Shown piece after piece: positions 1 through 9,987 of a DNA stretch of 64,000 nt (the first letter of the stretch is position 1; every line of letters starts with the position of its first letter). A program made the position numbers and the translations under genes. Source of the stretch: Vibrio thalassae (GTDB lineage Bacteria > Pseudomonadota > Gammaproteobacteria > Enterobacterales > Vibrionaceae); contig NZ_OANU01000002.1 in the NCBI RefSeq assembly GCF_900089835.1, positions 186,001 through 250,000 of the forward strand, written 5' to 3'. The notes beneath the pieces are model-generated. The model was not told the DNA's origin and did no database searches. It saw only the letters and a program-made list of their open reading frames with translations.

Positions 1-344
1 ACCATCAAACGTCAAAACACTCGCCTTGCACAAAAATGCAGGCGTCTTAACGAATAGCAACAAGGAGAAAAATAACGATAAGTTATTAAAAGGAAAGGAA
101 TCCTACCTCGAAGGTAGGCACGAAGATCGCAATTACCGACGAGTTGTTACTTTTCTCCCTTGATACTAGGAGGATGGTCGGTATTGTTCATAGTTATCTC
201 CGAAAAAGCTATCGATTCGATAGCGGCGCTAGGATACCAAAATTCATCAGTGAGTAAAGGTGATTATCTTGGTTGAAACGATTTTTTACCTTTCTTAATC
301 TTTGCACAAGGATTTATAAATCATTAACAGCACCGCCAGCACTT
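1..344. other. left-edge region with no confirmed gene; possible 3' end of a rightward gene
   Basis: No complete gene is visible between the window edge and the ispH terminator. One plus-strand frame is open from base 2 to a TGA at 161-163 (53 codons) and ends in the residues YRRVVTFLP. This could be the C-terminus of a gene that starts outside the window. In Pseudomonas the minor-pilin cluster ends next to ispH, so a convergent minor pilin is conceivable, but this is inference only. Two other frames close at 50 and 57 and could equally be the true tail. A 17-base palindrome, GCTATCGA-T-TCGATAGC, lies at 208-224; its one-base centre makes it a poor RNA hairpin. Confidence 0.3.
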
Positions 345-375
345 AATAAAAAACGCCGCATCATATTGCGGCGTT
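345..375 (-). terminator. rho-independent terminator of ispH
   Basis: A nine-base-pair stem (AACGCCGCA / TGCGGCGTT, 352-360 and 367-375) is followed in the leftward direction by a T-run, seen as A-rich 345-353 on the plus strand. It lies just downstream of the ispH stop codon and closes the ribF-ileS-lspA-fkpB-ispH unit. Confidence 0.85.
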
Positions 376-381
376 CTAGAT

Positions 382-1338
382 CTAATCAACTTGTTTTATT
401 TGCAGTTCTCTTGGCACTTCAAAGAACATATTTTCTTCTCGACCTAACACTTCTTCAACATCACTGGCACCTAGTGCTTTAATTTTATCAATGATTTGAT
501 TTACAAGCTCTTCGGGTGCTGAAGCACCTGCGGTGACCCCAACTAAGCCTTTAGCTTCAAACCACGAGGCCTTAATTAAGTCCGGAGTATCCGTTAGGTA
601 GGCTGGCGTGCCCAGTTTCTCTGCCAACTCTTTAAGGCGTGTTGAATTCGATGAGTTTGTGGAACCGACGACCACCATCACATCGACAGCTTGTGCGAGT
701 TCACGAACGGCGTCTTGGCGATTTTGGGTTGCATAGCAGATATCATCTTTACGAGGACCTTGAATATCAGGAAACACCTCACGCAATTTATCAATAACAT
801 CTGCGGTTTCATCGACCGACAGCGTCGTTTGGCTCACATAGTGTAGATTGCTTGGGTCTTTTACCTCGAGCAATGGCACGTCTTCTGGTCGCTCGACCAG
901 ATACATACCACCGGTATCACTCGAATATTGTCCCATCGTGCCTTCTACCTCAGGGTGACCAGCGTGACCTATCAATACGACTTCCATATTTTTGCGACTC
1001 GCACGAGCCACTTCCATATGAACTTTTGTCACTAATGGGCACGTCGCGTCGAACACAGTCAAATAACGTCGTTTCGCCTCTTTGCGAACCGCTTGTGAAA
1101 CACCATGAGCAGAAAATATCACAATGTTGTCATCTGGCACTTCACTGAGTTCTTCCACAAAGATCGCACCACGCTGTTTTAGCCCTTCGACCACGAATCG
1201 GTTGTGAACCACCTCATGACGAACATAAATCGGCGGTTGGTACATTTCTAACGCACGTTCCACGATACTGATTGCTCTGTCTACACCGGCGCAAAAGCCT
1301 CGTGGGTTTGCTAGTTTAATCTTCATTTCATTACTCAT
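382..1338 (-). CDS. ispH: 4-hydroxy-3-methylbut-2-enyl diphosphate reductase IspH (LytB)
   Basis: Last enzyme of the methylerythritol-phosphate isoprenoid pathway. It reduces HMBPP to IPP and DMAPP using a [4Fe-4S] cluster in the cytoplasm. The three cluster cysteines are visible as C16 (GFCAGVD), C100 (DATCPLVTK) and C201 (DDICYATQ), each offset by four from the E. coli positions. The substrate-binding GHAGHPE motif is also present. Length 318 aa is normal for the family. The first ATG has no good ribosome-binding site; an ATG four codons in (1326, MKIKLANP) matches the usual family N-terminus and may be the real start. Last gene of a leftward operon with ileS, lspA and fkpB, as in E. coli. 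Confidence 0.97.
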   Translation of the reverse strand: MSNEMKIKLANPRGFCAGVDRAISIVERALEMYQPPIYVRHEVVHNRFVVEGLKQRGAIFVEELSEVPDDNIVIFSAHGVSQAVRKEAKRRYLTVFDATCPLVTKVHMEVARASRKNMEVVLIGHAGHPEVEGTMGQYSSDTGGMYLVERPEDVPLLEVKDPSNLHYVSQTTLSVDETADVIDKLREVFPDIQGPRKDDICYATQNRQDAVRELAQAVDVMVVVGSTNSSNSTRLKELAEKLGTPAYLTDTPDLIKASWFEAKGLVGVTAGASAPEELVNQIIDKIKALGASDVEEVLGREENMFFEVPRELQIKQVD

Positions 1339-1367
1339 TGATGAACCGCTTCTACTTACTGTGCTTA

Positions 1368-1799
1368 TTATTCTACTTCGAGAATTTCTACTTCGAATGT
1401 CACGTCTTGTCCAGCTAACGGGTGATTAAAATCTACCGTTACCGAATCTCCCACAATTTCGGTAATAATACCGGGAATTTCCATACCATCAGGGCCAGAA
1501 AAGGCCATTATTGTACCGACTTCCACTTCAGAGTCACCCACAAACTTTGCTCTATCCATATGATGAACATTGTCTGGATTTGGCAGACCAAAGGCGTCTT
1601 CCGCTTTAAGCTCAATCGCTTTGTTGTCGTTGACCGATAAGCCAATCAAACAACTTTCAAAGTTTTCACTTAAACTGCCATCACCAATGATAAATTTCGC
1701 AGGCTTACCCATGTTATGGGTGCTATCCGCGATCGAACCGTCTTTCAGTTTAATGGTGAAATGTAGAGTGACCGCACTATCTTGGGAAATTTTGCTCAC
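1368..1799 (-). CDS. fkpB: FKBP-type peptidyl-prolyl isomerase, SlpA/FkpB type
   Basis: Small cytoplasmic FKBP-family prolyl isomerase with an inserted-in-flap (SlyD-like) domain. The motif [19 protein letters not shown] near the C-terminus is typical. The open frame extends further upstream, but the family N-terminus ([13 protein letters not shown]) follows a GTG at 1799, preceded at good spacing by AAAGGAAG, so GTG gives a 143-aa protein. The extra upstream 31 codons run through the lspA terminator hairpin and are unlikely to be translated. It sits between lspA and ispH, the conserved proteobacterial order. Client proteins cannot be inferred from sequence. Confidence 0.93.
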   Translation of the reverse strand: MSKISQDSAVTLHFTIKLKDGSIADSTHNMGKPAKFIIGDGSLSENFESCLIGLSVNDNKAIELKAEDAFGLPNPDNVHHMDRAKFVGDSEVEVGTIMAFSGPDGMEIPGIITEIVGDSVTVDFNHPLAGQDVTFEVEILEVE

Positions 1800-1874
1800 G
1801 TTACTGCTTCCTTTGTTTACAAAGGGTCGTAAATGCCCTTTGCTATTTATCGTATCATTATCGCTATTGTTATA

Positions 1875-1908
1875 TAAAAAAGCGCCGTGCATATCAACGC
1901 ACAGCGCT
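1875..1908 (-). terminator. hairpin with T-run between lspA and fkpB
   Basis: An imperfect stem pairs AGCGCcGTGC (1881-1890) with GCACaGCGCT (1899-1908), followed in the leftward direction by a T-run (A-rich 1874-1881). It lies between the lspA stop and the fkpB GTG. It probably attenuates read-through into fkpB-ispH rather than stopping it fully, or fkpB has its own promoter; I cannot tell which. Confidence 0.65.
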
Positions 1909-1926
1909 TAGGGTTATTCTCATTTA

Positions 1927-2430
1927 TTATTTGACATCTTTGCTGCGAAAGCTGTCGATAATAATCATGCCAGCCCCAATGCAGATCGCCATATCAGCGA
2001 GATTGAAGGCGGGCCAGTGGTATGTACCCCAATAAAAGTCCAGATAATCAACAACAAAACCATGGACGACACGATCAAACACGTTACCAACGGCTCCACC
2101 GATGATCATGGCATACGCAATGTTATTCCACTTTTCTTTGGCTGGAAGCTTACTCATCCAATAGGTAAGTAATCCGGTCACTATAAACGCGATACCAGTG
2201 AATAACCAACGCTGCCAGCCTGCCTGTTCGCTCAGAAAGCTAAATGCTGCACCATAGTTGTGAACATACAGTAGATTAAAAAATGGCAGGACTTCGATGC
2301 GATTTGCCCAGCCGTATCCCATATTGTCCATAACAACAAGCTTGATGCTAATGTCGGCAATAAAAATAACAATGGCTAACCAAAGCCAGCGCACGCCCGA
2401 TTGCTTAAAGGTAATTGTTGCTTCGCTCAT
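1927..2430 (-). CDS. lspA: lipoprotein signal peptidase II
   Basis: Inner-membrane aspartyl protease that removes signal peptides from diacylglyceryl-modified prolipoproteins, acting after Lgt (encoded near 14 kb in this window). Four membrane segments are apparent. The two catalytic aspartates lie in the conserved blocks [18 protein letters not shown] and [14 protein letters not shown] take the ATG at 2430 ([12 protein letters not shown]), which has AAGGA five to six bases upstream, giving 167 aa; the longer frame begins at a TTG without support. Downstream of ileS, upstream of fkpB. Confidence 0.96.
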   Translation of the reverse strand: MSEATITFKQSGVRWLWLAIVIFIADISIKLVVMDNMGYGWANRIEVLPFFNLLYVHNYGAAFSFLSEQAGWQRWLFTGIAFIVTGLLTYWMSKLPAKEKWNNIAYAMIIGGAVGNVFDRVVHGFVVDYLDFYWGTYHWPAFNLADMAICIGAGMIIIDSFRSKDVK

Positions 2431-2486
2431 TCCAATCCTTAAATTGTCATGCTTAAACAAGCATAAGAAAAGTAGTAGCTAAAAGT

Positions 2487-2508
2487 AGCCCCAGTAAAAA
2501 CTGGGGCT
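2487..2508 (-). terminator. stem-loop between ileS and lspA
   Basis: A perfect nine-base-pair stem AGCCCCAGT / ACTGGGGCT with an AAAA loop. On the leftward strand it is followed by ACTTTTAG, only a short T-run. It may be a weak terminator or processing site lowering lspA expression relative to ileS. Confidence 0.5.
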
Positions 2509-2545
2509 GTCATATTAGTTAAAAGTTCCGTTGGCTTACTGTTAA

Positions 2546-5374
2546 TTAAGCAAACTTACGAACTTCACCTTCACCAGCGATGTTGGAAACACATCGACCA
2601 CAAATCTTTTCATGACCTTCGATAGTGCCTACATCTGGAGTATGGTGCCAGCAACGGTCACACTTCTCGTTTTCCGTTGCTTTTACTTCAACAAACAAAC
2701 CTTCAACTTCTGTCTGTTTCGCTGCATCAGTCTTCTCTGACAGTGGTTTAACCTTAGCGGCTGAAGTAAGAAGAACAAAGCGAAGCTCATCTTCTAGGTT
2801 GTTGATCGCTGCCGCCAATGCGTCGTCAGCGTATAGCGTCACTTCTGCTTGCAGCGCACCACCAATGATCTTCTCAGCACGAGCCGATTCAAGCTGCTTA
2901 TTCACTGCGTTACGAACTGCTTGGATTTCATTCCAGAATTCATTACTCAGCGCTTCGCCTTCAGCCAAACCAAATAGGCCATCGAACCACTCACCTGCAA
3001 ATACAAACTTGTCACGTTGACCCGGCATTTCATTCCAGATCTCATCGGCTGTGAACGACATAATTGGTGCCATCCAACGAACCAGTGCTTCTACGATGTA
3101 GTAAAGCGCGGTTTGACAGCTACGCTGAGCGTGGCCACCTAGTTTCGCTGTGTATTGACGGTCTTTGATCACGTCAAGATAGAAAGAGCCCATCTCGACG
3201 GAACAGAACTGCATTAAACGTTGGGTTACAGCGTGTGTATTGTACTCGCCGTAAGCCTTCACGATCTCTTCTTGTGCCGCTAACGCACGACCAACCGCCC
3301 AGCGGTCAAGTGCCACCATTTCTTCAGCAGGTACTAGGTCCGTTTCTGGGTTGAAGCCATTTAGGTTCGCTAGGAAGAAACGAGCCGTGTTACGAATACG
3401 ACGATAAGCATCAGCAGAACGTTTCAGGATTTCATCAGAAACCGCTACTTCACCAGTGTAGTCTGTTGAAGCTACCCATAGACGAAGGATATCAGCGCCC
3501 AGCTTGTTGGTTACATCTTTAGGAGCAACAACGTTACCGATAGATTTCGACATCTTACGGCCGTGACCATCAACCACAAAGCCATGCGTCAGCACTTGCT
3601 TGTATGGTGCTTCGTCTTTCATCGCAATAGATGTAATTAGCGACGATTGGAACCAGCCGCGGTGTTGGTCAGAACCTTCCAGATAGAGGTCTGCACTATT
3701 GCCGTTATACTCTTCACGTGCATCGACAACAGAGTAGTGTGTTACACCAGAGTCGAACCATACGTCCAGTGTATCAAGCACCTTCTCGTAGCTGTCCGCT
3801 TCCTCACCGAGAAGCTCTGCAGAGTCAACATCCCACCAAGCTTGAATGCCTTTTTGCTCAACAAGTTGAGCCACTTTTTCAATAAGCTCTAGTGAGTTCG
3901 GATGAAGTTCAGCTGTTTCTTTGTGAACAAACAACGCAATTGGCACACCCCATGTACGCTGACGAGAGATACACCACTCAGGGCGACCTTCAATCATACC
4001 TTCAATACGGCTTTGACCCCACTCAGGCATCCACTCAACACCTTTAATTGATTCTAGTGCTTTCGCACGTAGGCCAGCTTGGTCCATCGATACGAACCAC
4101 TGTGGTGTTGCACGGAAGATGATTGGCGTTTTATGACGCCAGCAGTGCGGATAGCTGTGCTCGTAAGCGTGGTGATGCAATAGCGCACCTTTTTCTTTAA
4201 GAACTTCTACCACAGCGTCGTTAGCTTTAAATACATGCTGACCAGCAAACAGCTCGGTGTCAGGCAGGTAGACTCCGTTAGAACCTACTGGGTTAGCGAC
4301 TTCTAGACCGTATTTTTGACCAACGGCAAAGTCTTCTTGACCGTGACCTGGTGCCGTGTGCACCACACCAGTACCAGAATCAGTGGTTACGTGATCACCA
4401 AGGATCGCGGGTACCGTAAAGTCATAGAATGGATGGTTGAATTGAGATAATTCGAGATCCGCACCTTTCGCAAAACCAAGGTTATGGAAGTGCTCAATAC
4501 CTGCACGGTCCATCACGTCTTTCGCCAGCTCAGAGGCAACGATAATACGTTCTGGGTTTTCACCTTCAATTTGAATGAGCACATATTCAAGGTCATCGCG
4601 TAAACAAACAGCACGGTTGGCAGGCAGAGTCCAAGGTGTGGTTGTCCAGATAACGATAGAAACATCACCTTGACCTTCGTGTCCTTCATTCAAGGCAAAC
4701 TTAGAGATAAGCGCGCTTTCATCCGCAGCTTTAAAGCGAACGTCGATAGAAGGAGACACTTTATCTTTATATTCTACTTCCGCCTCAGCTAGTGCACTGC
4801 CACAGTCTGTACACCAATGAACAGGCTTGAAGCCTTTTAATAGATGACCTTTGTCAGCTATTTTGCCCAGAGCACGAATGATGTTCGCTTCTGTATCAAA
4901 GTCCATCGTGCGATAAGGCTTATCCCACTCACCAAGAATACCTAAACGTTTAAAGCTCTCTTTTTGACCTTCAACTTGGCCTTGTGCATAAGTGCGACAC
5001 TTCTCGCGGAACTCAGCCGCCGTTACCTTCTGGCCTGGTTTGCCAACTTTCTTTTCTACCATTAATTCAATTGGTAGACCGTGGCAATCCCAACCAGGAA
5101 TATAAGGGGCGTCAAAACCTGAAAGTGTTTTGGATTTAATAATAATGTCTTTAAGAATCTTATTTAGTGCGTGACCAATGTGAATGTCACCGTTCGCGTA
5201 TGGAGGTCCATCGTGCAGCACGAAGGATTTTTTGCCTTTCTTAGCTTTACGGATCTCTCCGTAAAGATCTTCTTTATACCAACGCTCAAGCATCTCTGGC
5301 TCACGATTTGCCAAGTTGCCGCGCATAGGAAACCCTGTTTCAGGTAGGTTCAGGGTATCTTTATAGTCACTCAT
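2546..5374 (-). CDS. ileS: isoleucyl-tRNA synthetase
   Basis: Class I aminoacyl-tRNA synthetase charging tRNA-Ile, with a CP1 editing domain that hydrolyses mischarged Val-tRNA. The HIGH motif is at residues 65-68 (GDIHIGHAL) and KMSKS occurs in [11 protein letters not shown] in the last third of the catalytic core. The editing-domain block [15 protein letters not shown] is present. A C-terminal zinc-binding region (CDRCWHH ... CGRC) closes the protein. Length 942 aa equals the bacterial zinc-containing form. It is co-oriented with ribF upstream and lspA downstream, as in E. coli. Confidence 0.99.
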   Translation of the reverse strand: MSDYKDTLNLPETGFPMRGNLANREPEMLERWYKEDLYGEIRKAKKGKKSFVLHDGPPYANGDIHIGHALNKILKDIIIKSKTLSGFDAPYIPGWDCHGLPIELMVEKKVGKPGQKVTAAEFREKCRTYAQGQVEGQKESFKRLGILGEWDKPYRTMDFDTEANIIRALGKIADKGHLLKGFKPVHWCTDCGSALAEAEVEYKDKVSPSIDVRFKAADESALISKFALNEGHEGQGDVSIVIWTTTPWTLPANRAVCLRDDLEYVLIQIEGENPERIIVASELAKDVMDRAGIEHFHNLGFAKGADLELSQFNHPFYDFTVPAILGDHVTTDSGTGVVHTAPGHGQEDFAVGQKYGLEVANPVGSNGVYLPDTELFAGQHVFKANDAVVEVLKEKGALLHHHAYEHSYPHCWRHKTPIIFRATPQWFVSMDQAGLRAKALESIKGVEWMPEWGQSRIEGMIEGRPEWCISRQRTWGVPIALFVHKETAELHPNSLELIEKVAQLVEQKGIQAWWDVDSAELLGEEADSYEKVLDTLDVWFDSGVTHYSVVDAREEYNGNSADLYLEGSDQHRGWFQSSLITSIAMKDEAPYKQVLTHGFVVDGHGRKMSKSIGNVVAPKDVTNKLGADILRLWVASTDYTGEVAVSDEILKRSADAYRRIRNTARFFLANLNGFNPETDLVPAEEMVALDRWAVGRALAAQEEIVKAYGEYNTHAVTQRLMQFCSVEMGSFYLDVIKDRQYTAKLGGHAQRSCQTALYYIVEALVRWMAPIMSFTADEIWNEMPGQRDKFVFAGEWFDGLFGLAEGEALSNEFWNEIQAVRNAVNKQLESARAEKIIGGALQAEVTLYADDALAAAINNLEDELRFVLLTSAAKVKPLSEKTDAAKQTEVEGLFVEVKATENEKCDRCWHHTPDVGTIEGHEKICGRCVSNIAGEGEVRKFA

Positions 5375-5436
5375 CGATTCTTAATTCCGTTGTATTGGGC
5401 GAAAGTTAGACATTATGTTAACGGTGGAATCTTCCG

Positions 5437-6372
5437 CTAACCCTTAAACTGACGTAGCCACACCCTAGCTACATCAGCATCCAATTCTATTTGCTGCTTA
5501 AGCAGCTCAAGTGACTCGAACTTTTTCTCATCACGAATTTTATGCAATAGCGCGACTTCGATTTGCTTACCGTAAAGGTCGCCTTCAAAGTCAAATATAT
5601 GCACTTCTAGATCTGGGGTTGTCCCTGCTACTGTCGGCTTTTTGCCTACATTGGCAATACCGGGTAACGGTTGACTGTCCACCCCAAAGACCTGCACTGC
5701 GTATACACCACGCACAGGAGAAACATAACGTTTCAAAGAAATATTAGCGGTCGGAAAACCAAAATCACGCGCCAATTTCTGACCGTGAGCCACTCTTCCT
5801 GACAACGTATAGTGACGCCCTAACATTTCTGCGCTTTCATCAAGATGATCACTTGCCAGCGCCTGACGAATCGCCGTACTGCTCACACGCGTCTCTTCGA
5901 CACAAAAGCTCGCGGTATTCACCACCTCAAAACCGAACTCTTCCCCGGCTTTTTTGAGCATCTCGAAGTTGCCTTCACGCCCTTTGCCAAAGCGAAAATC
6001 ATCGCCAATAACAAGGAACTTAACACCCAATTTATTCACCAACAAGTCTTTGATAAAAGACTCTGGAGACATACTGGCAAAGCGGCGGTTAAAATTGACA
6101 CACAACAAGCGATCCAAGTGCATCGCATCCAGCAACTCAAACTTATCTCGAAGACGAGTTAGTCTTGCTGGTGCCTTATCTTTGGCAAACAATTCCATCG
6201 GTTGTGGTTCAAAAGTCATTACCACTGCAGGTAAGCCTAAAAGCGAGGCCTTTTTCTTTACCTGTTCGAGTACACGTTGGTGCCCCAAATGCACACCATC
6301 AAAATTCCCGATGGTTAACACACAGCCATGGTGCTGATTTTTTAGGTTATGTATGCCTCGAATGAGTTCCAT
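5437..6372 (-). CDS. ribF: bifunctional riboflavin kinase / FAD synthetase
   Basis: Makes FMN and then FAD from riboflavin and ATP. The N-terminal FMN adenylyltransferase domain starts with LTIGNFDGVHLGHQ (nucleotide-binding, HxGH-like). The C-terminal riboflavin kinase domain contains GFPTANI and PGIANVGKKPTV. The family N-terminus MELIRGIHNLKNQ fixes the start at the ATG at 6372 (311 aa). The frame is open further upstream, but that extension has no similarity to known RibF. The nearest ribosome-binding-like stretch (CAGGTGG) is rather far from this ATG. First gene of the ribF-ileS-lspA-fkpB-ispH unit. Confidence 0.96.
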   Translation of the reverse strand: MELIRGIHNLKNQHHGCVLTIGNFDGVHLGHQRVLEQVKKKASLLGLPAVVMTFEPQPMELFAKDKAPARLTRLRDKFELLDAMHLDRLLCVNFNRRFASMSPESFIKDLLVNKLGVKFLVIGDDFRFGKGREGNFEMLKKAGEEFGFEVVNTASFCVEETRVSSTAIRQALASDHLDESAEMLGRHYTLSGRVAHGQKLARDFGFPTANISLKRYVSPVRGVYAVQVFGVDSQPLPGIANVGKKPTVAGTTPDLEVHIFDFEGDLYGKQIEVALLHKIRDEKKFESLELLKQQIELDADVARVWLRQFKG

Positions 6373-6441
6373 GAAACGACTAAACCACCTGCTTAATGAA
6401 ATTATACTAGTGTGAAACCGACGGATTATAACCAATCATTG

Positions 6442-8004
6442 TTAATCTGTCGCTGCTTTTAGATCTCGAGGTCGCACACCCATTATCATCAAGCTGACTA
6501 GGTAACTTACCGCACCAATCAAAATCAAACCAACCAGCGTATACACTCGTTGTGTTAAGCCCCACGTTAACCATTGTTGCATATCTTGCAGTTGCCAACG
6601 TAGCACCAATACCATCACCACAGCAGCGACTGCGAGACGGGCAACAAACCCAATCGTTTGACGACTAATCTGATAGACGTTTTGCAGATGCAACCCACGA
6701 TACAGCAACGCCATATTGATAAATGCTGACAACGCCGTCGCCATTGCTAGTCCAACATAGCCATAAAAATAAGCAAAGATAGCATTGAACACCATGTTCG
6801 ATACCATGGCTACAATGCCATACTTCACTGGTGTTTTGGTATCCTGACGCGAGTAATAACCTGGAGCGAGAACTTTAATTAACATAAAGTTAAGCAATCC
6901 AGAAGCATAAGCTAACAGTGACAAAGACGCTTGATGAACATCATTCGGCGTAAACTCTCCACGCATAAACAGCACCATAAGCATCGGTTTTGCCAAGACC
7001 ATCAGCCCCAACATGGCGGGCAATCCAAGCAAAATCACCATGCGAACGCCCCAATCCATCGTACTAGCAAATCCTTCGCTATGCGCATCTACGTGCTTAC
7101 GAGATAATGCAGGAAGAATAACCGTCGCAATGGCAATGCCAAACAAGCCTAGCGGAAACTCTAAAAGTCTATCGGAATAATAAAGCCAACTGATCGAGCC
7201 TGTCGCTAGGAAACTGGCAATAAAGGTGTCGAAAAGCAGGTTAATTTGGCTCACTGACACCCCAAATAAGGCAGGGATCATCAAGGTTCTGATTTTCACG
7301 ACCCCAGGATCGCGCCACCCCCACTTGGGCTTCACCAATACGCCCTCTTTAATAAGAAAAGGCAATTGAAACGCAAACTGGACGAAACCGCCTAAGAAGA
7401 CGCCGATCGCTAAACCAATTTCCGGCTGAGCAAGGTTTGGAGAAATAAACCACGCACAGAGGATAATCATGACATTCAGAAAAACAGGAGTAAAAGAAGA
7501 AACAGCAAACTTACCTAAGGTATTGAGAATCGCCCCAGATAGCGCGACAAAAGTGATGAACCATAAATAAGGAAAGGTAATTTTAAGCATCAGACTGGCA
7601 AGCTCGAATTTTGACGCAGCGGGGCCATCATGCAGCCAATCTAAGAACCAGCCGAAACCAAATAACGCCGTGACCACACCCGACCCTAATACGCCCAATA
7701 AAGTCACTATTGTGACAATAACACCCAAGGTCCCTGATGCTTTAGCAATTAAGTCTCGAGTTTTGTCCTTATCACCGGAAGCATGGTATTCCGTCAGAAC
7801 GGGAACAAAGGCTTGAGAAAAGGCGCCTTCAGCAAATAGACGGCGTAAAAAATTAGGAATTTTGTTCGCAAAGAAGAAAACATCTGCGCTCGCACCTGCC
7901 CCCATGAGGTTGGCAACTACAACATCTCGTGCTAGCCCAAGCACACGAGACACCAGCGTCATGGCACTAACAACCATGCCCGACTTAAGAAGGCGTTTAC
8001 TCAC
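6442..8004 (-). CDS. murJ: lipid II flippase MurJ (MviN)
   Basis: MATE/MOP-superfamily inner-membrane protein that flips undecaprenyl-linked peptidoglycan precursor to the periplasm. About 14 hydrophobic segments are visible. Family-specific stretches include SRVLGLARD near the N-terminus, RRLFAEGAFSQAFVP, GVSVSQINLLFDTF, YYSDRLLEFP and APGYYSRQDTKTPVK. The GTG at 8004 (SKRLLKSGMVVSAMT follows) has AGAGG five bases upstream and matches the family start, giving 520 aa; sixteen extra in-frame codons upstream are unlikely to be used. Divergent from rpsT and upstream of ribF. Confidence 0.96.
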   Translation of the reverse strand: MSKRLLKSGMVVSAMTLVSRVLGLARDVVVANLMGAGASADVFFFANKIPNFLRRLFAEGAFSQAFVPVLTEYHASGDKDKTRDLIAKASGTLGVIVTIVTLLGVLGSGVVTALFGFGWFLDWLHDGPAASKFELASLMLKITFPYLWFITFVALSGAILNTLGKFAVSSFTPVFLNVMIILCAWFISPNLAQPEIGLAIGVFLGGFVQFAFQLPFLIKEGVLVKPKWGWRDPGVVKIRTLMIPALFGVSVSQINLLFDTFIASFLATGSISWLYYSDRLLEFPLGLFGIAIATVILPALSRKHVDAHSEGFASTMDWGVRMVILLGLPAMLGLMVLAKPMLMVLFMRGEFTPNDVHQASLSLLAYASGLLNFMLIKVLAPGYYSRQDTKTPVKYGIVAMVSNMVFNAIFAYFYGYVGLAMATALSAFINMALLYRGLHLQNVYQISRQTIGFVARLAVAAVVMVLVLRWQLQDMQQWLTWGLTQRVYTLVGLILIGAVSYLVSLMIMGVRPRDLKAATD

Positions 8005-8082
8005 AATAACCTCTGAATTACCTAGCCAATGCTTGCTATTTATCGGATTCAATAGCGTTTGTTATTGAAGAGAGGATTAGTA

Positions 8083-8112
8083 TTAGCATTGGTCGAAAAA
8101 TACTGTTAGAAT
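8083..8112 (+). promoter_or_regulatory. candidate distal rpsT promoter (P1)
   Basis: TTAGCA (8083-8088), an 18-base spacer and TAGAAT (8107-8112), with an extended -10 TG at 8104-8105. It points toward rpsT. E. coli rpsT also has two tandem promoters. The call rests on sequence match only. Confidence 0.45.
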
Positions 8113-8186
8113 CCCCGCCATCTTAACCGCGATAGCCCACAGATATCAAAATTTGTTTTGTATCGTCGGGTTTTTGCACAAATCAT

Positions 8187-8215
8187 TTGACAATTAAGCG
8201 CAAATGAGGGATATT
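8187..8215 (+). promoter_or_regulatory. candidate proximal rpsT promoter (P2)
   Basis: A perfect -35 TTGACA (8187-8192), a 17-base spacer and GATATT (8210-8215, four of six matches). A start near 8221 would give a leader of about 40 bases before the UUG start codon of rpsT. Confidence 0.55.
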
Positions 8216-8262
8216 CCTCGCCCTTAAATTGTCACCGAACTAAGTTTTTGGGAGTTAGACCC

Positions 8263-8523
8263 TTGGCAAACAGTAAATCTGCTAAGAAGCGCGCTATCCA
8301 AGCTGAGAAACGTCGTCAGCACAACGCTAGCCGTCGCTCTATGATGCGCACTTACATGAAGAAAACAATCGCAGCTATCGCAGCTGGCGATAAAGAAGCA
8401 GCAACTTCAGCATTTGCAGAAGTTACTCCAATCCTTGACCGCATGGCGACTAAAGGCCTTATTCATAAGAATAAAGCAGCTCGTCACAAGGCACGCTTCT
8501 CTGCTGCAATCAAAGCTCTATAA
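8263..8523 (+). CDS. rpsT: 30S ribosomal protein S20
   Basis: Primary 16S rRNA-binding protein of the small subunit, 86 aa and highly basic. The family N-terminus (M)[18 protein letters not shown] begins at a TTG at 8263, with GGGAG eight bases upstream. The longer ATG-type frame (GVRPL...) is not the real start. E. coli rpsT also starts at UUG and is feedback-regulated by S20 through this weak start, so the same control is plausible here. It is monocistronic, with two candidate promoters upstream and a strong terminator downstream. Confidence 0.98.
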   Translation: MANSKSAKKRAIQAEKRRQHNASRRSMMRTYMKKTIAAIAAGDKEAATSAFAEVTPILDRMATKGLIHKNKAARHKARFSAAIKAL

Positions 8524-8543
8524 TTTAGACTTTGTATTGTGTT

Positions 8544-8571
8544 AAAAAAACCGGCTGATGCCGGTTTTTTT
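8544..8571. terminator. bidirectional terminator of rpsT and hlyU
   Basis: The stem AACCGGC / GCCGGTT has a TGAT loop, an A-run on the left and a T-run on the right. It can end rpsT rightward and hlyU leftward; both genes converge on it. Confidence 0.9.
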
Positions 8572-8587
8572 ATATCTATAAATCACG

Positions 8588-8887
8588 TTAGTCTGAACTG
8601 CAATAAAAGCCATGCAATAGTTCAATCAGTTGACGAACCTCTTTACTACTCAATTTGTAGTAGACCGTTTGCGCTTCTTTTCTCGTGGACACTAAACCAT
8701 CTCGACGTAGCCAAGCTAAATGCTGTGATAGCGCCGATTGGCTAAGTTCTAACCGAGCACACAATTCTCCTACTGATAATTCTGTATTGTGCAACATGCA
8801 TAGAATTTGTAGACGTCTCTCATTAGCCATTGCCTTAAGGAGAACTACCGCTTGTGACGCGTTTTTTTCCATCTCCTGCAAGTTCAT
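8588..8887 (-). CDS. hlyU: ArsR-family winged-helix regulator HlyU
   Basis: A 99-aa SmtB/ArsR-fold transcription factor. In Vibrio, HlyU activates hemolysin and RTX toxin genes, largely by displacing H-NS. The recognition-helix region SVGELCARLELSQSALSQHLAWLR and wing LVSTRKEAQTVYYKL match HlyU closely. Metal-binding residues of classical ArsR are lacking. Cysteines C30 (RLQILC) and C96 (GFYC) are in the positions implicated in redox sensing in HlyU; C43 is an additional one. Location between rpsT and nhaR matches other vibrios. Start ATG at 8887. Confidence 0.93.
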   Translation of the reverse strand: MNLQEMEKNASQAVVLLKAMANERRLQILCMLHNTELSVGELCARLELSQSALSQHLAWLRRDGLVSTRKEAQTVYYKLSSKEVRQLIELLHGFYCSSD

Positions 8888-9063
8888 ATTTTACCTCTAT
8901 GTATCATCCATTCTTATTTACTTCGTTACCACTTAGATACCAACCATCTTTCAAGTAATAAATCCGTAAATCTCATCACATTTTACATGGATAAAAATAT
9001 TGTTAGTAGCGCTTTGTTTAAAATAGTGTATTTCTCTTTACCAATTTGTTACCTCAGCCTGTC

Positions 9064-9957
9064 TCAAAAAGCGAGAAGATCGGTGAAATCGGCTTCACAA
9101 ACACTCTTCACTGCTGGGTGCTGAATCATTCTTTCTGCAAATATGACGTAGTATTCTTCTTTAAGATCTTCAATATCACCAATCAATTGAAGGTTACGCT
9201 TATCTCTCATTTCGGACATGTAGATACTCGGTGCGAGAAATATCACGTCTTCTTTATACATAGAAAATGCTTTCATCAGAGCGACATCATCGAATTCACC
9301 GAGAATATTCGGTTGAATGCCTTGCTGATCAAACCATTGTAGGACTTTACGTCCCATGGAAGTGCGACTGCCTGGTATAAGCAAACGTCTTTGTTCGAGA
9401 ATCTCTGGAAAACTCACATTATCGATATGGCCTGAGGTGAAGAAACTCATGCGACTTTCTCCAAGCTTCTTACTAAATAAACCCGGGCTCTGACTTGAAT
9501 CTACAGGGCAGTCCGATAAGATCATGTCGAGCTTGTGCTGAGCTAATTGCTCTAACAACATCTCATGGGTCGATTCAAAACAGCGTAAATGAATACTGTT
9601 ATCGGCAGGAATAGTCGTCATCAATATTTTACTCACTAGGCGCTTAGAAAGTGCATCAGCCACCCCCACATCAAACAAAACATTGGAACGCTGACTGTAA
9701 TTCACTATATCCAACATTTCATAACTCAAGCCAAACATGCGATCGGCATATTTATACACCAGTTGACCTAACTCTGTTGGCTCAACACTACGCCCATTAC
9801 GCTTTGTGAGTTTGCCATCCATCCTCTCTTCGAGAGCTTTAATCTGACCAGTCACGGTTTGAGGTGTCAAAAACAACGCATCTGCAGCTTTTGTTACCGA
9901 GCCTTGCTTGCAGACCATCCAGAAGTAATAGAGGTGATTGTAGTTAAGGTGTGACAT
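9064..9957 (-). CDS. nhaR: LysR-family sodium-responsive regulator NhaR
   Basis: LysR-type activator known to respond to Na+ and to control the nhaA antiporter in enterobacteria. The N-terminal helix-turn-helix ([11 protein letters not shown] ... [17 protein letters not shown]) and the effector-domain segment [20 protein letters not shown] are strongly NhaR-like. The ATG at 9957 ([11 protein letters not shown]) matches the family start and gives 297 aa; ten upstream codons are probably not used. No nhaA lies next to it. The neighbour across the divergent promoter is the Na+/phosphate transporter nptA, so local regulation of a sodium-dependent transporter is a reasonable inference. Confidence 0.93.
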   Translation of the reverse strand: MSHLNYNHLYYFWMVCKQGSVTKAADALFLTPQTVTGQIKALEERMDGKLTKRNGRSVEPTELGQLVYKYADRMFGLSYEMLDIVNYSQRSNVLFDVGVADALSKRLVSKILMTTIPADNSIHLRCFESTHEMLLEQLAQHKLDMILSDCPVDSSQSPGLFSKKLGESRMSFFTSGHIDNVSFPEILEQRRLLIPGSRTSMGRKVLQWFDQQGIQPNILGEFDDVALMKAFSMYKEDVIFLAPSIYMSEMRDKRNLQLIGDIEDLKEEYYVIFAERMIQHPAVKSVCEADFTDLLAF

Positions 9958-9987
9958 ACGATAGCGCCTAAAATGAGTGAGTTTCAT

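Noticed and set aside
102-119. CCTACC / GGTAGG hairpin at the left edge as a terminator
   Set aside because: No T-run follows on either strand and it lies inside the longest open frame.
2625-3020. 131-codon frame antisense to ileS
   Set aside because: Ser/Ala-rich shadow of the ileS reading frame with no independent support; the same applies to other long antisense frames inside recJ, ptsP, lysS and ttpC.
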